A stretch of 64,000 nucleotides of DNA from Adiantum capillus-veneris (GCA_014529385.2 CM043968.1:28731513-28795512); one strand, 5' to 3'. Shown: positions 23,684 through 37,740, numbered from the stretch's first letter. Made by a program: numbers and translations. Notes: generated by a model not told the origin, from the sequence alone.

Positions 23684-26600
23684 ATGTTAGAGCCACACAC
23701 TGTTGATGATTTCATAAGCATACTGCAAAAATGTAGGCAGACAAAGAATTTAGTGCATGCTAAGCGCTTGCATGCCTACATGCGAGACCGTAATGTTGAA
23801 CATCATCCAGTTTTGGGAAACTACCTTGTGTCGATGCTAATTGATTGCGGGGATTTGTTGGAAGCAGGGCAGGTGTTTGGCAGATTGCCCTGCCGTAGTC
23901 AGTATTCCTGGAGTTCTCTCATTGCAGGTCATATAGATCATGGGGACTATAGTCATGCATTTAGTCTATACCAGAAAATGCAAGAAGAGGGTGTCCAAAC
24001 CAAAAATTTCACATTTCGTGCAATGTTGAAGGGCTGCTCTGAAATGAAAGATTTGGAAAGTGGGCAGAAGTTACACACTGCAATTGTTGAAGGGGGGCTT
24101 GACAAGGATGCGTTTATTGCTAGTGCGGTTGTTGATCTGTATGGCAAGTGTGGATTGCTGGAAGAGGCACGCCGTGTCTTTGATATTCTTGCAGATCGGG
24201 ATGAAGTGCTGTGGACCGTGCTTATTGCAGGATATGCTGACCAGGGGTTCTTAGAGGAAGTGTGGAGCTGTTTGGAGAAAATGCAACTTGAGGGTGTCTC
24301 TTTGGATGCGAGCACGTTTGTATGCAGTTTGAAAGCATGTGTCACCGAACATGATATGGAAGCGGGGCGCAAGATGCATGCTGAGATTGTCTTTAGGGGC
24401 ATAGAACAAGATCTATATGTAGCACACACACTGGTGGATATGTATGCCAAGTGTGGGCTTCTAACAGAGGCCCAGGAAACGTTTGAGTCTTTGCCAGTTC
24501 AAAGTGTAGTTCCATGGACTGCTATGATTTCAGGCTATGCTGATATTGGCCTTGCTGAGGAGGCATTGAGCTGCTTGGAATTGATGCAGCAGGATGGCAT
24601 CTGTCCTGTTGATGTGACCTTTCTTTGCTGTTTGAAAGCCTGTGGTATCATAGGTGCTTTACACGCTGGCCAAGAGATACATTCAGAGATACTTAAAAGG
24701 GGGCTGGATATGGATATGTATGTTGGCTCTGCCTTGGTAGATATGTATGCCAAATGCGGCTCTCTTTTAGGATCATGGAAAGTGCTCAACAGGCTTCTGG
24801 TTCGAGGTCCAGTAGCATGGAACACATTGCTTGCAGGCTATATCAACTATGGTTTTCCTGAAGAAGCAATCAACTGCTTTGAAAGAATGCAACAAGAGGG
24901 CGTCTCCCCTGTAGAAGTTACCTTCGTGCACACTTTGAAAGCATGTGGTGAAGGACGAGCCTTGACAACAGGCCATGCAGTACATGGTGAAATGATCAAA
25001 AGAGGATGGGAGGGAAATCTTGACCTGAACAACTCCTTGGTGGACTTCTATGGAAAATGCGGCTCTGTATTGGAGGCGCGCATGCTTTTTGACTTGCTAC
25101 CGGTTCGCTCTGCTGTCTCATGGACAGCCCTCATTTCGGGGTATGCTGAAATTGGACTTGGTTATGAAGTGTTGGATTGCTTTAGACAGATGCAAACGGA
25201 GGCCATCTTTCTAGACAGAGTAGTGTTTATATGCAGTCTGAAGGCTTGCAATATGTTTGAAGCTTTTGAAATAGGTCGAATTCTACACTCTCATGTGGTT
25301 AAACGAGGATGGGAGAGGGACGTCACAATTGGCAACATGCTGTTGATTATGTATGCCAAATGTGGCTTCCTTGCTGAGGCACAAGTCTTGTTTGATGAAC
25401 TGCAAGTTCAAAGTGCAGAGTCTTGGGCTCTACTCATTGTAGGGTATCTACAGCACGGCCATGAGAAGACAGCAATGAAGTATCTTCTTGTTATGGAACA
25501 GCAAGGTGTCTCTCTAACAACAGAGTCATTTGCAAGTATCTTAAAGGCTTGCAACAGACGTAGAGCATCAGAGATAGGACGATTTCTACATGCCAAGGCT
25601 ACCAAAAGGGGGCTTGAACTGGAATTAGATGTGGGAAACATGCTGGTAGAAGTGTACTCGAAGTGTGGCTTGCTCGTAGATGCTTGCCATTCTTTAAAAA
25701 GAATACCAGTTAAAAATGCAGTTTCTTGGACTTCAGTTATAGCAGGTTATACTGATCTAGGGCTTGGTAATGAAGCAATAGAATGTGTTGACAAGATGAT
25801 GCTTGAGAGCATCTGCCCAATCACAAGCACCTTCATTTTTGGCTTTAAAGCGTGCGGGATTGTAGGAGCTCTCAAAAGAGGTCGAAAATTGCAGAATGAA
25901 GTGTTAAGAAGAGGCTTTGATAGAGATGTCTATATTGTCACAGCACTTGTGGATATGTTTGCAAAGTGTGGCTCATTTGCAGAAGCAAGATATTTGCTAA
26001 CTAAGTTTACTTCCAGAACTGCGGTGACATGGAATGCTCTCGTATCTGGCTATGCTGATTATGGGCTTGGGGAGGAAGTACTGGATTGTTTCAATGACAT
26101 GCGGCTGGAGTGTCTGTGTCCGATTGGGGTGACATACACTTGCGTCCTGAAGTCCTGTGGGCTCGCAGAAGCTTTAGAAACAGGCTGGGAAGTGCATGCA
26201 GAGGTTACAAGGCGGGGCTTGGAAGGCGATCCCTTCCTTGTCACTGCGCTGGTAGATATGTATGCCAAATGCGGGAAACTTAGAGAGGCACAGAAAACCT
26301 TCGACACATCTCCTCTTCAGGATGTCACCACATGGAATGCGATGATTAAAGGTAACAGTGAGAACTGTCAAGGCATGCGAGCTATACAATGTTTTGAGAA
26401 CATGCAAATGCACCGAGTCAAGCCAAATGCGGTCACTTACACGGTGCTACTAGCTGCGTGCAGTGATGCTAGTATGGTCAGTAAGGGCCAGGAGTATTTC
26501 AAGCAGATGGTTGAACAAGGAGAAAAGCCAACATTGGATCATTGTACTTGTATAGTCGATCTTCTTGCACGTGGAGGAAGTATTGGAAAGGCAGAAGAAT

Positions 26601-27022
26601 TTGCCAAAGCATGGCATTGCCTGCAAAATGGAGAAGTCCTGCGGGCTTTACTCAATGCCTGCAAAATCCATTCGGAAGTAATGATGGGAGAAAAATTCTT
26701 TGAGCAGCTTCTTGAATTGGATCAAGCGGATGCAGCAGCCTACTTGCTCATGGCTGACATTTACACCAGTGCAGGAAGGTGGAGTGATGCTGAAAGAGTA
26801 GAAGCGGCACGTGTAAATGCAGCTGCCCGGAAGATGCCTGCAAAAGCAGCAATTCAGGTGAACAAAAAGCTTTCTGAATTTATTGTGGGAAAAGAGAGAA
26901 CCAAAGATATTGCAGAAAGGTTGGAAACATTGAGCTCCAGAATGAGAAGGGCAGGGTACATGCCTTATCTGGATGTCGTCGTGGGACATAATGCTGATAT
27001 ACTTAGGGAGGTACGGCTCTGA
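23684..27022 (+). CDS. PLS-class pentatricopeptide repeat protein with E-type C-terminus
   Basis: A 1112-residue intronless ORF made of more than 20 PPR motifs. Typical phrases are YAKCGLLTEAQETFESLP, AVSWTALISGYAEIGLGYE and HAEIVFRGIEQDLYVAHTL. The C-terminal 150 residues have the E/E+ pattern (VDLLARGGSIGKAEEF, LLMADIYTSAGRWSDAERV, RMRRAGYMPYLDVVV). The sequence stops before any DYW deaminase. Such proteins bind organellar RNA base by base and act mainly in C-to-U editing; without DYW it would need a partner enzyme. An in-frame stop just upstream of this ATG fixes the start. A plastid or mitochondrial transit peptide is not obvious. No stops or frameshifts, so it is probably functional. It is the only convincing host gene in the window. 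Confidence 0.93.
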   Translation: MLEPHTVDDFISILQKCRQTKNLVHAKRLHAYMRDRNVEHHPVLGNYLVSMLIDCGDLLEAGQVFGRLPCRSQYSWSSLIAGHIDHGDYSHAFSLYQKMQEEGVQTKNFTFRAMLKGCSEMKDLESGQKLHTAIVEGGLDKDAFIASAVVDLYGKCGLLEEARRVFDILADRDEVLWTVLIAGYADQGFLEEVWSCLEKMQLEGVSLDASTFVCSLKACVTEHDMEAGRKMHAEIVFRGIEQDLYVAHTLVDMYAKCGLLTEAQETFESLPVQSVVPWTAMISGYADIGLAEEALSCLELMQQDGICPVDVTFLCCLKACGIIGALHAGQEIHSEILKRGLDMDMYVGSALVDMYAKCGSLLGSWKVLNRLLVRGPVAWNTLLAGYINYGFPEEAINCFERMQQEGVSPVEVTFVHTLKACGEGRALTTGHAVHGEMIKRGWEGNLDLNNSLVDFYGKCGSVLEARMLFDLLPVRSAVSWTALISGYAEIGLGYEVLDCFRQMQTEAIFLDRVVFICSLKACNMFEAFEIGRILHSHVVKRGWERDVTIGNMLLIMYAKCGFLAEAQVLFDELQVQSAESWALLIVGYLQHGHEKTAMKYLLVMEQQGVSLTTESFASILKACNRRRASEIGRFLHAKATKRGLELELDVGNMLVEVYSKCGLLVDACHSLKRIPVKNAVSWTSVIAGYTDLGLGNEAIECVDKMMLESICPITSTFIFGFKACGIVGALKRGRKLQNEVLRRGFDRDVYIVTALVDMFAKCGSFAEARYLLTKFTSRTAVTWNALVSGYADYGLGEEVLDCFNDMRLECLCPIGVTYTCVLKSCGLAEALETGWEVHAEVTRRGLEGDPFLVTALVDMYAKCGKLREAQKTFDTSPLQDVTTWNAMIKGNSENCQGMRAIQCFENMQMHRVKPNAVTYTVLLAACSDASMVSKGQEYFKQMVEQGEKPTLDHCTCIVDLLARGGSIGKAEEFAKAWHCLQNGEVLRALLNACKIHSEVMMGEKFFEQLLELDQADAAAYLLMADIYTSAGRWSDAERVEAARVNAAARKMPAKAAIQVNKKLSEFIVGKERTKDIAERLETLSSRMRRAGYMPYLDVVVGHNADILREVRL

Positions 27023-28856
27023 GGCTGCGATGATTGGTTGACTGTTCTGACTTCTTGGAAGTTATCCAGCAAGTCAGAAGATCAGTAGTATGATACGTTT
27101 ACCAGCCCCTAAGGCAGCCAGTGCACGCAAGACGCCCTGAAGACAACAAAGAAGAGATGAGAACTTTTTAATGTCGAGGGGGAGAGACCAATTGAGCTGT
27201 CCGACAGTTCTTGAATTCACTCTGACTAAACATACAATGCCTCCACCAAATTGTACTTTGGTTCTTCGAAAGAATGCAAGATGGGCATTGGCAGATACTG
27301 GAGTCTCAAACATAGGAGAAGACATCCTTACACTTGTTGTATACTAACAACATACGAACGTGCTGATTACATTGTACATTGTTTTGTCTGGTCCCTCAGG
27401 CGCTTTTGAACTGCATTTGTGAGAAGTGACCCCCATAAAACTATTCCTTACAGAAAGGCTAAGGGGCTTGCAAACTTGGGTTCATTTCCCAAGCTAAAAC
27501 TGCAATTGCAACATGAGTAACACTAGCAGATCAAGGGGCAACACATTAGAGGTGCATCCTTTACCGGATACTTGATTATGGTCGCAGCTAGACCTAATAA
27601 CATTAGCAAATCAGTTATCCTGGATGATCTAGGAGACAGAAAATTGAGAGACCTACATACTACTATGGAGGGTCAGGTTTCTTAAGATTGGCTAATTCTC
27701 TGAATAGAGCTTTGCGTCCCTCAACATGGTGAACGTGCTTATTGGATTAAGGAGGCTTGGAGCTCAAAAAACAGCTGCATAACTGGTCAAATCTTGATGC
27801 AAGAACCTATTTGAGGTCAAGTTCTTGGAATCAAGGCTAGAAGAGCTTTTACTCTCTAAAAAATGCTTCCTGATTGACACTCTCTTTAGTAGACCCACAA
27901 CTCACTTAATCCCTTGGCAGTCTGACATCTATCTTGTACCAAGCTCTCGATCTCAACACCATGAACAATATGAGAATTTGAAACCTGACTTGTTACCTGG
28001 GATTCTTTAGATCCTTTGAAACTTCTACCCTCCTCTCGTGCACCGATCTCCTTGCCTATACAGGACTCAACACAAACTAAGGCATTGATGGAGTTATGTC
28101 AAGCTAGCAAATGGTGTGTACCCAACTTTAGTAGACAACAACACTTCATGCACAATTTCCTTGATCCAAGGGCCTACTATTGCTATATAGGACTCACTTC
28201 AGAGTGTGAAACTAAAAGTTGTCAAAAAATTGTGCTCCCTGCTCTCTGGAGGAAAAAATCACGATTTTTTTTTTTGCCTATTACCTTACGAGCTAATTTT
28301 CACTCTATGTCTTTCATAGACATACCACACACTCCCAAGTATTCAATCACGGAACAATCCCAATGTTTAAGCTTTCTTGAGGTTCTCATGTGGTCCATTT
28401 TTTGACTAGAAATTGCTCTAATCTTATGCCCACAAACATAATTTAAGATTTGACTTTGTGGATGTGATCCTTGCATCGAGTTATTCCTAGGGTGCGAGTG
28501 TTGGCCCAAGTCGCATAATATAGCAAAATATCAAAAAAAATTTACAAATTTTTCCTCTCCTTATCGCACAAACACTCAAATGCAATTTTAACTAGATAGG
28601 TGGGTTTCTTACCTCAAGGTGGACTTCTGGGACAAAGCTTGGTTAGAAATTCCCATTCTAAATAAATTCAAGAAAAATTGCATTTTTTTCATTCACTTTT
28701 GCTTTTGGCCATTTTTTGCAAATGTGGTCAACTCCAAAGTATTCTATTCTCCTTCAAAAGTATACTTACCAGTTTTCACCCCGCTTGGACTAGTGATTTG
28801 ACCTCAATCTCAATTTCAACAATTCTTGAAGTCTAAAAGCCAACTTTTGATTTTAA
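27023..28856. other. Intergenic region without a supported gene
   Basis: It lies between the PPR gene and the copia 5' LTR. Short ORFs occur (an 83-codon minus-strand ORF at 27074-27325, plus-strand ORFs at 27825 and 28016) but none shows a domain I know. The first part must hold the PPR 3' UTR; I could not place its end. Confidence 0.5.
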
Positions 28857-29085
28857 TGTCACCATATATATGTGGTAGTGATGTGTGTGAACACACTTAG
28901 GACTACCGGGGCATTTTTTCCCTCACTAGGAGATTTTGCCCCTTGTGCATTGTATATATGCCCATCACTCTAGGGCTATCTTATCTTTCCATTGCACACT
29001 AAGTAATACACTCTCTGTTGTGTGCCTTGAGCTTCCTTCGTCTTCTCCAAGCTGTGTGTCTTTCTCTACAACCCTCATTCCAACA
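28857..29085 (+). repeat. Copia 5' LTR
   Basis: Starts TGTCACCATA and ends TTCCAACA. It aligns along its length with 50622-50838. The main difference is a 12-base length difference and local sequence change around 28940-28970. The primer-binding site follows directly. Confidence 0.9.
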
Positions 29086-29087
29086 AT

Positions 29088-29099
29088 TGGTATTAGAGC
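29088..29099 (+). promoter_or_regulatory. Copia primer-binding site
   Basis: TGGTATTAGAGC, one mismatch from the initiator-Met tRNA complement TGGTATCAGAGC, two bases after the LTR end. Confidence 0.85.
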
Positions 29100-29445
29100 A
29101 GGTTGCGTCCTCTTGGGCTTAGTTGCCACTAGCTCCAACACATGTTTGATCACTTTCTTCGATTTCTGTGAGCTTTGGAGAGCGTCAGCAGGTCGACAAA
29201 TACTTTAAGAAATATCATAGAGCTTGGTCTGCTCAGATTTTTGAATCGGGCTCATTTTGGCCTTCTTTTCCACTACACGCAGTGCTACGCAAGCAATTTT
29301 GTCATTTTGTGCAAAATTTTGTCAGTGCCATTTTCTGCATAACAGGTCCCTTACAATCTTCTACGGTTTGTGCTATATAGCAATGCTATTCTTGCTTTCT
29401 TTTTCCTCTTTTCGATCAATTTTCACATTAGGTGCAACATTTGCC

Positions 29446-30388
29446 ATGGCTGACAACAAAATAGATGTGTTCAAGATGTTTGCTTTGCTGAGTACCCTAT
29501 GTGGGCTTGTATGATGCAACATGTCCTTGTGTCAAAGGGCGTTTGGAATATTGTGCTGGACATTGATGTATGTTCTGATTCTGAGGATGTAGGTGATGTT
29601 GAGGATGTTGCAGGTTCTGGTGGCAGGATTGCTGCTGCCAGAGCTGTTTTGTCTACGACTAAGCAAGCTTGTTGGGATGTAAAAGATGCGTAGGGTCATT
29701 CTTTGATTGCATTGTCTGTGAAGCGCACTATTATTCCTCATATTTGTTCAGTAAAATCTGCAAAACACGCTTGGGATATTCTGGCTGGTCTTTATGCAAC
29801 TCGTAATGAGGTTAAAGTTGCATTGTTGCGTAAAGAGCTGGAGTTGAAGATTATGCATGAGGAAGATGAGATGGACACTTTCCTTGCTGGTGCATCAATG
29901 AGCAACTTATTTTTGTAGGTGAAGTCATTTCTGATTGTTCCCTTGTGCAGACTGTTCTTGGCACTTTGCCACATTCTTACCAGAATTTTGCTAGTACTTG
30001 GAGACTTACGACCCAAGGAAATCCAGCAGTTGTCAAGTTTGATGCATTATGCACATTGCTATTGCAAGAGTCACTTTCAAGAAAAAACAGGACTCGACAA
30101 CGTGCAGTTGAACATGCCTTTATTGCTGCTCAAAGAAAAGGTGGTGACAACTTTGTAGCCACTTCTCATGGTTCTTTTGCGAGTGGTAAATCACCTGTTC
30201 CTAATGCTTCTGCTGGTAGCAATTTGTCTAGAAATTCTGGTGATAAGGGAAAAAAGAAGATGCGTTGTCATTATTGTAAAGCCAATGATCACTTGATCAA
30301 GCAGTGTCCAAAATTGAAGGCAAAAGAGATTAAGAAGAAAGTTGCTAGATCAACTACAGAATCCAATACAAGTGCAGCTCTTTTGTGA
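29446..30388 (+). pseudogene. Copia gag
   Basis: Starts at MADNKIDVFKMFALLS and runs through frameshifted pieces: WACMMQHVLVSKGVWNIV, a UBN2-like stretch with SAKHAWDILAGLYATRNE and LGTLPHSYQNFASTWRL, and an intact CCHC zinc knuckle CHYCKANDHLIKQC near 30270-30310. There is a TAG after KDA (29692) and another after ASMSNLFL (29916). The capsid part assembles particles; the knuckle binds RNA. Confidence 0.8.
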
Positions 30389-30419
30389 AAGGAGATTGTG
30401 ATGCTCATGTAGATGAGAG

Positions 30420-31761
30420 TGGGCTTTTAGTGCAGAGTGTACTTATGATCCTACTGTCCATGATGCATCCATGTCAGTTGTTGCAGGTTCACATGTGTGG
30501 TATTTTGATAGTGGTGCTACAAAGCACATTACATCAAATCGTGATTTGTTTTCCTCTCTTGAGTCTGTCCCTCATGGGGATTCAGTCACTTGTGCCCACA
30601 ATTCCTCTTATCCGGTTCATGGAGTCGGAAAGATTGTGCTTACTGTTACAAATGGCATTTCTTTCACACTTGTTGATGCATTGTATGTACATGGGATCAA
30701 GAAGAATCTTTTGTCTGTATATGCACTTGCTAGACTTGGTCTTGTAGTCAAACTTGTGGATGACAGATGTACAGTACATGATCTCAATTTTGGTGATGAA
30801 ATTGTTGCATCTGTCATTTTATGCCGTATACTGTATAAGATCACTTCGTATGACAAGTGTAGGTAGAATTTTACAAATGTTGTTGTAGGTTCAAAGGATG
30901 TTTCACATGCAAAACTTTGGCATGCACATTTTGGACATCTGAATTTTGGTTGCTTCTTTGCCATCTCTTGAAGCACCTGTCTCAAACATGTTTGTGAAGG
31001 CTGTATTTTGCATAAGATGCAATTTTCAAAGATTCCAAAGAATGGTTCAGTTAGGGCCACATGCAGGTTGCAGCTTGTGTATAGTGATGTTTGTGGGCCA
31101 ATGCAAACTCCGTCCTTGGGTAGTTACCTTTATTTAGTGACTTTCATTGATGATTACTCCAGGCATGCATGGGTGTATTCGCTTAAAGTGAAATTTGAAG
31201 TGTTTATGTGTTTCAAACAATTTTTATCTATGGCTGAAAATGTCTCGAAATGGACTATGGGCACCCTCCGTTCAGATCAAGGGAGGGAGTATATGTCTCA
31301 TGAATTTAATGCACTTCTGGCTAGTCATGGGATAAAACACCAATGTATAGTGCCTTATAGGCCTCAAGAAAAATGGTGTTACTAAGAGGAAAGATAGGTC
31401 ACTTACGGAAATGACACGATGTATGATCAAAAGTCAAGCTTTTCCCCATTCATTTTGGCTTGAGGCTATCATGTGTGCCACTTATGTACTTAACAGGTGT
31501 CCTACAAAAGCATTGTAGTCTATGACTCCTTATAAAGCATGTCATGATAGAAAGCCTTCTATTGAGCACATGCGCATTTTTGGTTGTTTGGCTTATGTTT
31601 TGGTGCCACAAACGCAATGCAAAAAATTGGATGATAAGGCTTTCAAATGCATTTTTGTTGGTTATAGTTTTGAAAGCAAAGGTTATAGGTTGTATCATCC
31701 GTCGCAAGCAAAGCGTTTATTGGTTTCAGAGTGTTGTGTGTTTGTGAAAAATTTTGTTTAG
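30420..31761 (+). pseudogene. Copia protease and integrase
   Basis: The protease site is WYFDSGATKHIT near 30500, with the usual LSVYALARLGL end. The integrase shows the zinc-binding area in pieces (HFGHLNFG, then CILHKMQFSKIPKNGS in another frame). The first Asp is in VYSDVCGPMQTP, the second in LRSDQGREYMSHEF, and the region that should hold the catalytic Glu is frameshifted (PYRPQEKWCY then stop). The GYSFESKGYRLYHP stretch of copia integrases follows near 31660. One TAG interrupts CPTKAL. Confidence 0.8.
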
Positions 31762-31889
31762 TGCTTGCTGTCAAGTACTAGAGACAATAATGTAAGCTCA
31801 CAAGACATTTATGACACTTTTTTGCCATTGAACTTCTTTTCAGTGGTGGAAAATAGAATGTAAATTCCAATGAGGAAAATGTACAGCCT

Positions 31890-32479
31890 ATGGGGGTTTC
31901 TAAAAATGTAACAGCTCAGCCTATTACTGATGCAGATGTACATGATGTACTTGATGAGGAAAGGGCCGTGAATGAGCAAGCTAGAGGTATGCCAAAATGG
32001 TTGGTGCATACTTTGCGTGACAGTAAATTGGATGTATCTTTTTCTAGTCATACTTGTTTAGGTTCTTTCCATTCATTTTATGCATCACATTGTTATGCGT
32101 TGGCTGTGTCTAGCTTATGTGATGTTGAGGAACCTCTGTCTTTTGATGAAGCACAAAATTTAGAAAACTGGATGGCTGCTACGTAGTCAAAATATGATGC
32201 ACTTATAGAAAATGACACCAGGAATTTATGTGATTTTCCTCTTGGCAAAACAACCATTGGTACAAAGTGGGATTACAAGTTGAAATGCAAGCCGGATGAT
32301 GAGATTGATTGCTATAATGCTCGACTTGTTGCAAAGGGTTATGCACAACAAAAAGGGATAGATTATGAAGAGACTTTGCTCCAACTTGTCCTACGACTAC
32401 TCTGCATTTTCTATGTGCATTGGCATCTCATTTTGGTTGGGATGTACATCAACCAGACATTGTTACTGCTTTCTTAAAT
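31890..32479 (+). pseudogene. Copia reverse transcriptase, N-terminal half
   Basis: EEPLSFDEAQNLENW, then GTKWDYKLKCKPDDEID, NARLVAKGYAQQKGIDYEET, and in another frame the TAFLN motif. The frame is cut exactly after the Asn codon by the inverted-repeat element beginning at 32480. The rest resumes at 49360. Confidence 0.85.
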
Positions 32480-32512
32480 CATTAGGAAATTTCGGAGGTC
32501 ATTTGGAGGGCC
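32480..32512 (+). repeat. Left terminal inverted repeat
   Basis: 33 bp, perfect inverse of 49327-49359. Similarity fades right after the GGCC at its inner end. Confidence 0.95.
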
Positions 32513-32771
32513 TTCTAAGAAAATGTATTTTTTGCACTCTCTCTAGAAAATATGGCGAATAATAGAGGTGGGTCTTTCATGGTAAAAGTTCAAAAAGTGT
32601 ACTTTAAGTAGATTCCTTACTCTTTTGAACATTTGTTCGTAATGATTGAGGGATAATCTTCTTTTCAGTTGCATTGAATGAACCTCATCAACATGGAGGG
32701 AATGAGGCTAACATGGAGGGACGAAGGCGCAGCCGCCTATTCACTTTCCATTAAACCTGCACATTTGGCTA

Positions 32772-33334
32772 ATGGTGCACTCCTCAAATGGCACAAATGT
32801 TACGCAAAAACGAGCCAAATATCATCTTCACATTGATTTGGACAATGAGTACCAACCATTGATTAAGCGTAGTAAAGCAAACAAACATATACCTCCTGGA
32901 TCCATAGACACGCTCAGAGCTCAGGGAGCTAAACACATAGATATCTGGACGAGAGGCTCTCTCTATCCTAAGAATCCAATGACTAATGCGTCTCCACCGT
33001 TTGTCAATCCTACAAGCTTATTGACCTTTGCTGGTGATGGAGAAAAGGGCCTTCTAGGTTATTGAAAATCTCTTACAAGGGAAGCTGAAACTTCTAAGGG
33101 CATTCTCCAAGCTCAACAATGTGAGATTGTTCGTCTTTCACATTTACATTCTACAGACTAGGTTACCATTTTGCAACACAAAACAGAGGTACAGGAACTG
33201 AAAGGAAAGGTACGAAGTTGTCAAATGAAGGACACCATCTTGGGTGGTCGTATCCAAAAGAAGAAATTGCGCAATCTTGAAACATTGTAGGTTGCATCCG
33301 GAGGTCTCAAGAAAAGAATCCGAGCATTAAGGTG
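32772..33334 (+). pseudogene. Possible first exon of the transposase-like gene (basic and coiled-coil region)
   Basis: From an ATG 260 bp inside the left inverted repeat, a basic protein runs to LLTFAGDGEKGLLGY. Past a TGA the same frame goes on as a heptad-rich, charged stretch (TREAETSKGILQAQQCEIV, KTEVQELKGKVRSCQMKD, GGLKKRIRAL) with two TAG stops, typical of a coiled coil. It ends near a possible intron before the exon at 33470. Its link to the downstream exons rests on strand, spacing and frame quality only. Confidence 0.45.
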
Positions 33335-33469
33335 ATGCTTCTTGGTTGGCTAAATTGTCTTAGTTAAGTAATCTTTTTGTTTTTTCTTGTTATGCATTGT
33401 TTTCATGTGCCTAAATAGTGTTAGTGAAGTAAATTTTCTATTATTTACTTATGCATTGTCTTCATGTAG

Positions 33470-35529
33470 AGATTCAATCTATCCTGACAAGGAAAACATT
33501 GACCCCAAAGCCAATATAGGAAAGAGATTCAAGCCACTTATAAGTAGAAGCCTGCCAGCATATATAGTCCATGACAAGAAGTTTAAGGTCTTACAACGAA
33601 ATGTAGTGGACCGCTTTATTTCAGAGAACTCAGTGCCTGCAAAAGAGATACAAGGCACACTTGATTCACTTGGTGTAAGCAAAAGAGGATATTCGGCTAT
33701 ACAAAAATCTGTCTCATCCATCTTTGTTAAGAAGGGTATAAAATCCAAACTTTTACCATCAGCCTCAAGTGTTTGGAAAGAGAGTCTTCAGCTTAACGAG
33801 GCACAGGGAGACTATCTTGGACAACCCTTTCATATTAAAGCAACTTACAGTGGCCATGGGGCAAATATGGCATATGATGAGTTCAATAATAGTTTTATGG
33901 ACCTGCAGATGTTACAGAAGAGAATGGTGGAGTTTTACAACATCACATTTGAAAAGTCACGAGGGGTATTACATTTTGTGTTAAAACTGGATGAGTGTGA
34001 GCTTGTTAAAGAGAAAAAGCTCGAGCGTGTTACTATTACTTTACTGAATAGAGACCTCTCAAAGTGTCCCAATGATGATCCTTTGTATTTTAGTGTTCAA
34101 TCAGAATCTAACATATGGTGGCTTGGTGCGTTTGAGGTAAGCGAGATTCTCAGCTAAGCTCAAATGTTCACATCTACTTAAGTCTCATTTATATTGTGTT
34201 GCAAGTAAAGAAAGAAGATCATGAGATTCTATATTGGGTGTTCCATCGAACTAATATTCCGGAGATGATTGATCGACAGACTAACCAGGGAGAGGTACTA
34301 CGTCTAGATGGAAGGGGAGACTTTCAAGTTCAGTGGCATCTTGTAGGTGACCTGAAAACATTAAAGTGCATGTATAATTGTGGAATGGGTGCAATGGCAA
34401 AGTCGCTGTGTTTGTTCTGTATGGAGCCTGCAAAGGTCATGGACCCAAAGTGGTGGAGGAAAGCTCCAACACGTCACATTGAGGACCCTGCTTTTCGACC
34501 GGATTTGAAAATACTACTTGTGAATGTCCACATCTGTACAATGCATGCCCTTTGTGGAATTGTGGAGAAATTGGTCTACTTATATATCGGGTTTGTTTGT
34601 AAAATTAAGAACTTAGCAGAGAGACAAGTAGCCCTGCAGTGCTTAGAATTGGTACTGTCGGATATGGGGCTTCATGGTGGCAATGTGAAAATCCAGCGGG
34701 ATGAAAAGAGATCAACTGTTGAGAAGGATGTCCCATGCAAACCATCCATCGGTGGGGTGAAGGCACGGAGGTTTTTATCTAAACCCCAAGGAGTACGAGA
34801 TCCGAAGCTAACAAAACATGGAAAAATATATAACACATCTTATGTTAGCAAGGTAGAGTATCAGAGCTGGAAAAAGCTACATATTGCAGTCAAAGATCAA
34901 GAACCAACTACTCGTAACGCGAAGGCTGAGGTTTGGTGATCAATAGACATCCTATTTTTGATGTGCGACAAAGATGACTAGTCACAAGGTGATATGAACA
35001 AGTTCAAGGAGAATCTCAACCTTCTCAAAAAATCATTCAAGACAGCATGGACAGACACCCAGATTACTCACTACATGGTATTATTGTGTATTTGATTCTC
35101 TTTTATGTGTAACTATGTGAGTGTAAAATATTCTAAGTAATCTGTTTTCATATCCAACACATCATTTTCAATCATTTACCATATTTTATACAAAAGTATG
35201 GGAACCCGGCAATATGGAATACCCAAGAGATGGAAAAGTCTCATGACATGGTGAGAAATGCTTATTTCAGGCACACACGACATGGTGGCTCTTGAATGAA
35301 GGCTAACAGTTTGAGAGAACTATTTGAATGGTTCTATCGTAGAATCATTCATCGAATGCAGGCAAAAGAAGTCTTGGCCTCTTCAGCAACAACACAAGCC
35401 ATCAGACATTTACAACAACAAAAAGTTAAAAGATCAATGGCATACAACAACTCCGGTGCTCGTGAAAGTCAACGAAGGTGGAGAGAGACAATGGTGTATG
35501 TGAACCACAAGTGGAGAAAGATACTCTGA
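33470..35529 (+). pseudogene. Putative DDE-type transposase of the inverted-repeat element, spliced
   Basis: Exons at about 33470-34136, 34206-35080 and 35200-35529 with GT and AG at the borders. The first junction is off by one base, and stops at 34937 (TGA after EVW) and 34978 (TAG after DKDD) mark decay. The pattern recalls a family of uncharacterised, transposase-like proteins of animals and plants. The marks are FVLKLDECEL (D near 33990), VTITLLNRDL, LRLDGRGDFQVQWHLVGDLK (D near 34349), a Cys pair CLFCMEPAK, NVHICTMHALCGIVEKLV, and MEKSHDMVRNAYFRHTRHGG (E near 35233). I propose D, D, E as catalytic residues. This assignment is inference; strand, position next to the left end and gene size fit a transposase. 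Confidence 0.55.
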
Positions 35530-35592
35530 GTGGATGACATTGTACAAATTTTTTGTAATACATGATCTTATACAATTGCTACTTGAAGTGTA

Positions 35593-37500
<1,908 letters not shown>

Positions 37501-37692
37501 CTCTGGGTCTGGTTTTAGCCTCTTCTGCCTACTGGACCTTAATCCTATTCATCAGGAAACATGACAAGTCTTTGTTCTCTCTCTCTCTCTCTCTCTCTCT
37601 CCCCAAAGCACACCAAAAGACACAGATAGACACACTCTCTCTCTGTCTCTTTCTCTCTCTCTCTCTCTCCAAATCACTCCAAAACACACACA

Positions 37693-37740
<48 letters not shown>

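Noticed and set aside
23953-24450. Minus-strand ORFs over the PPR gene
   Set aside because: Shadows of the repeated PPR coding sequence; no independent signal.
27074-27325. 83-codon minus-strand ORF downstream of the PPR gene
   Set aside because: No recognised family, no splice or start support; left as intergenic.
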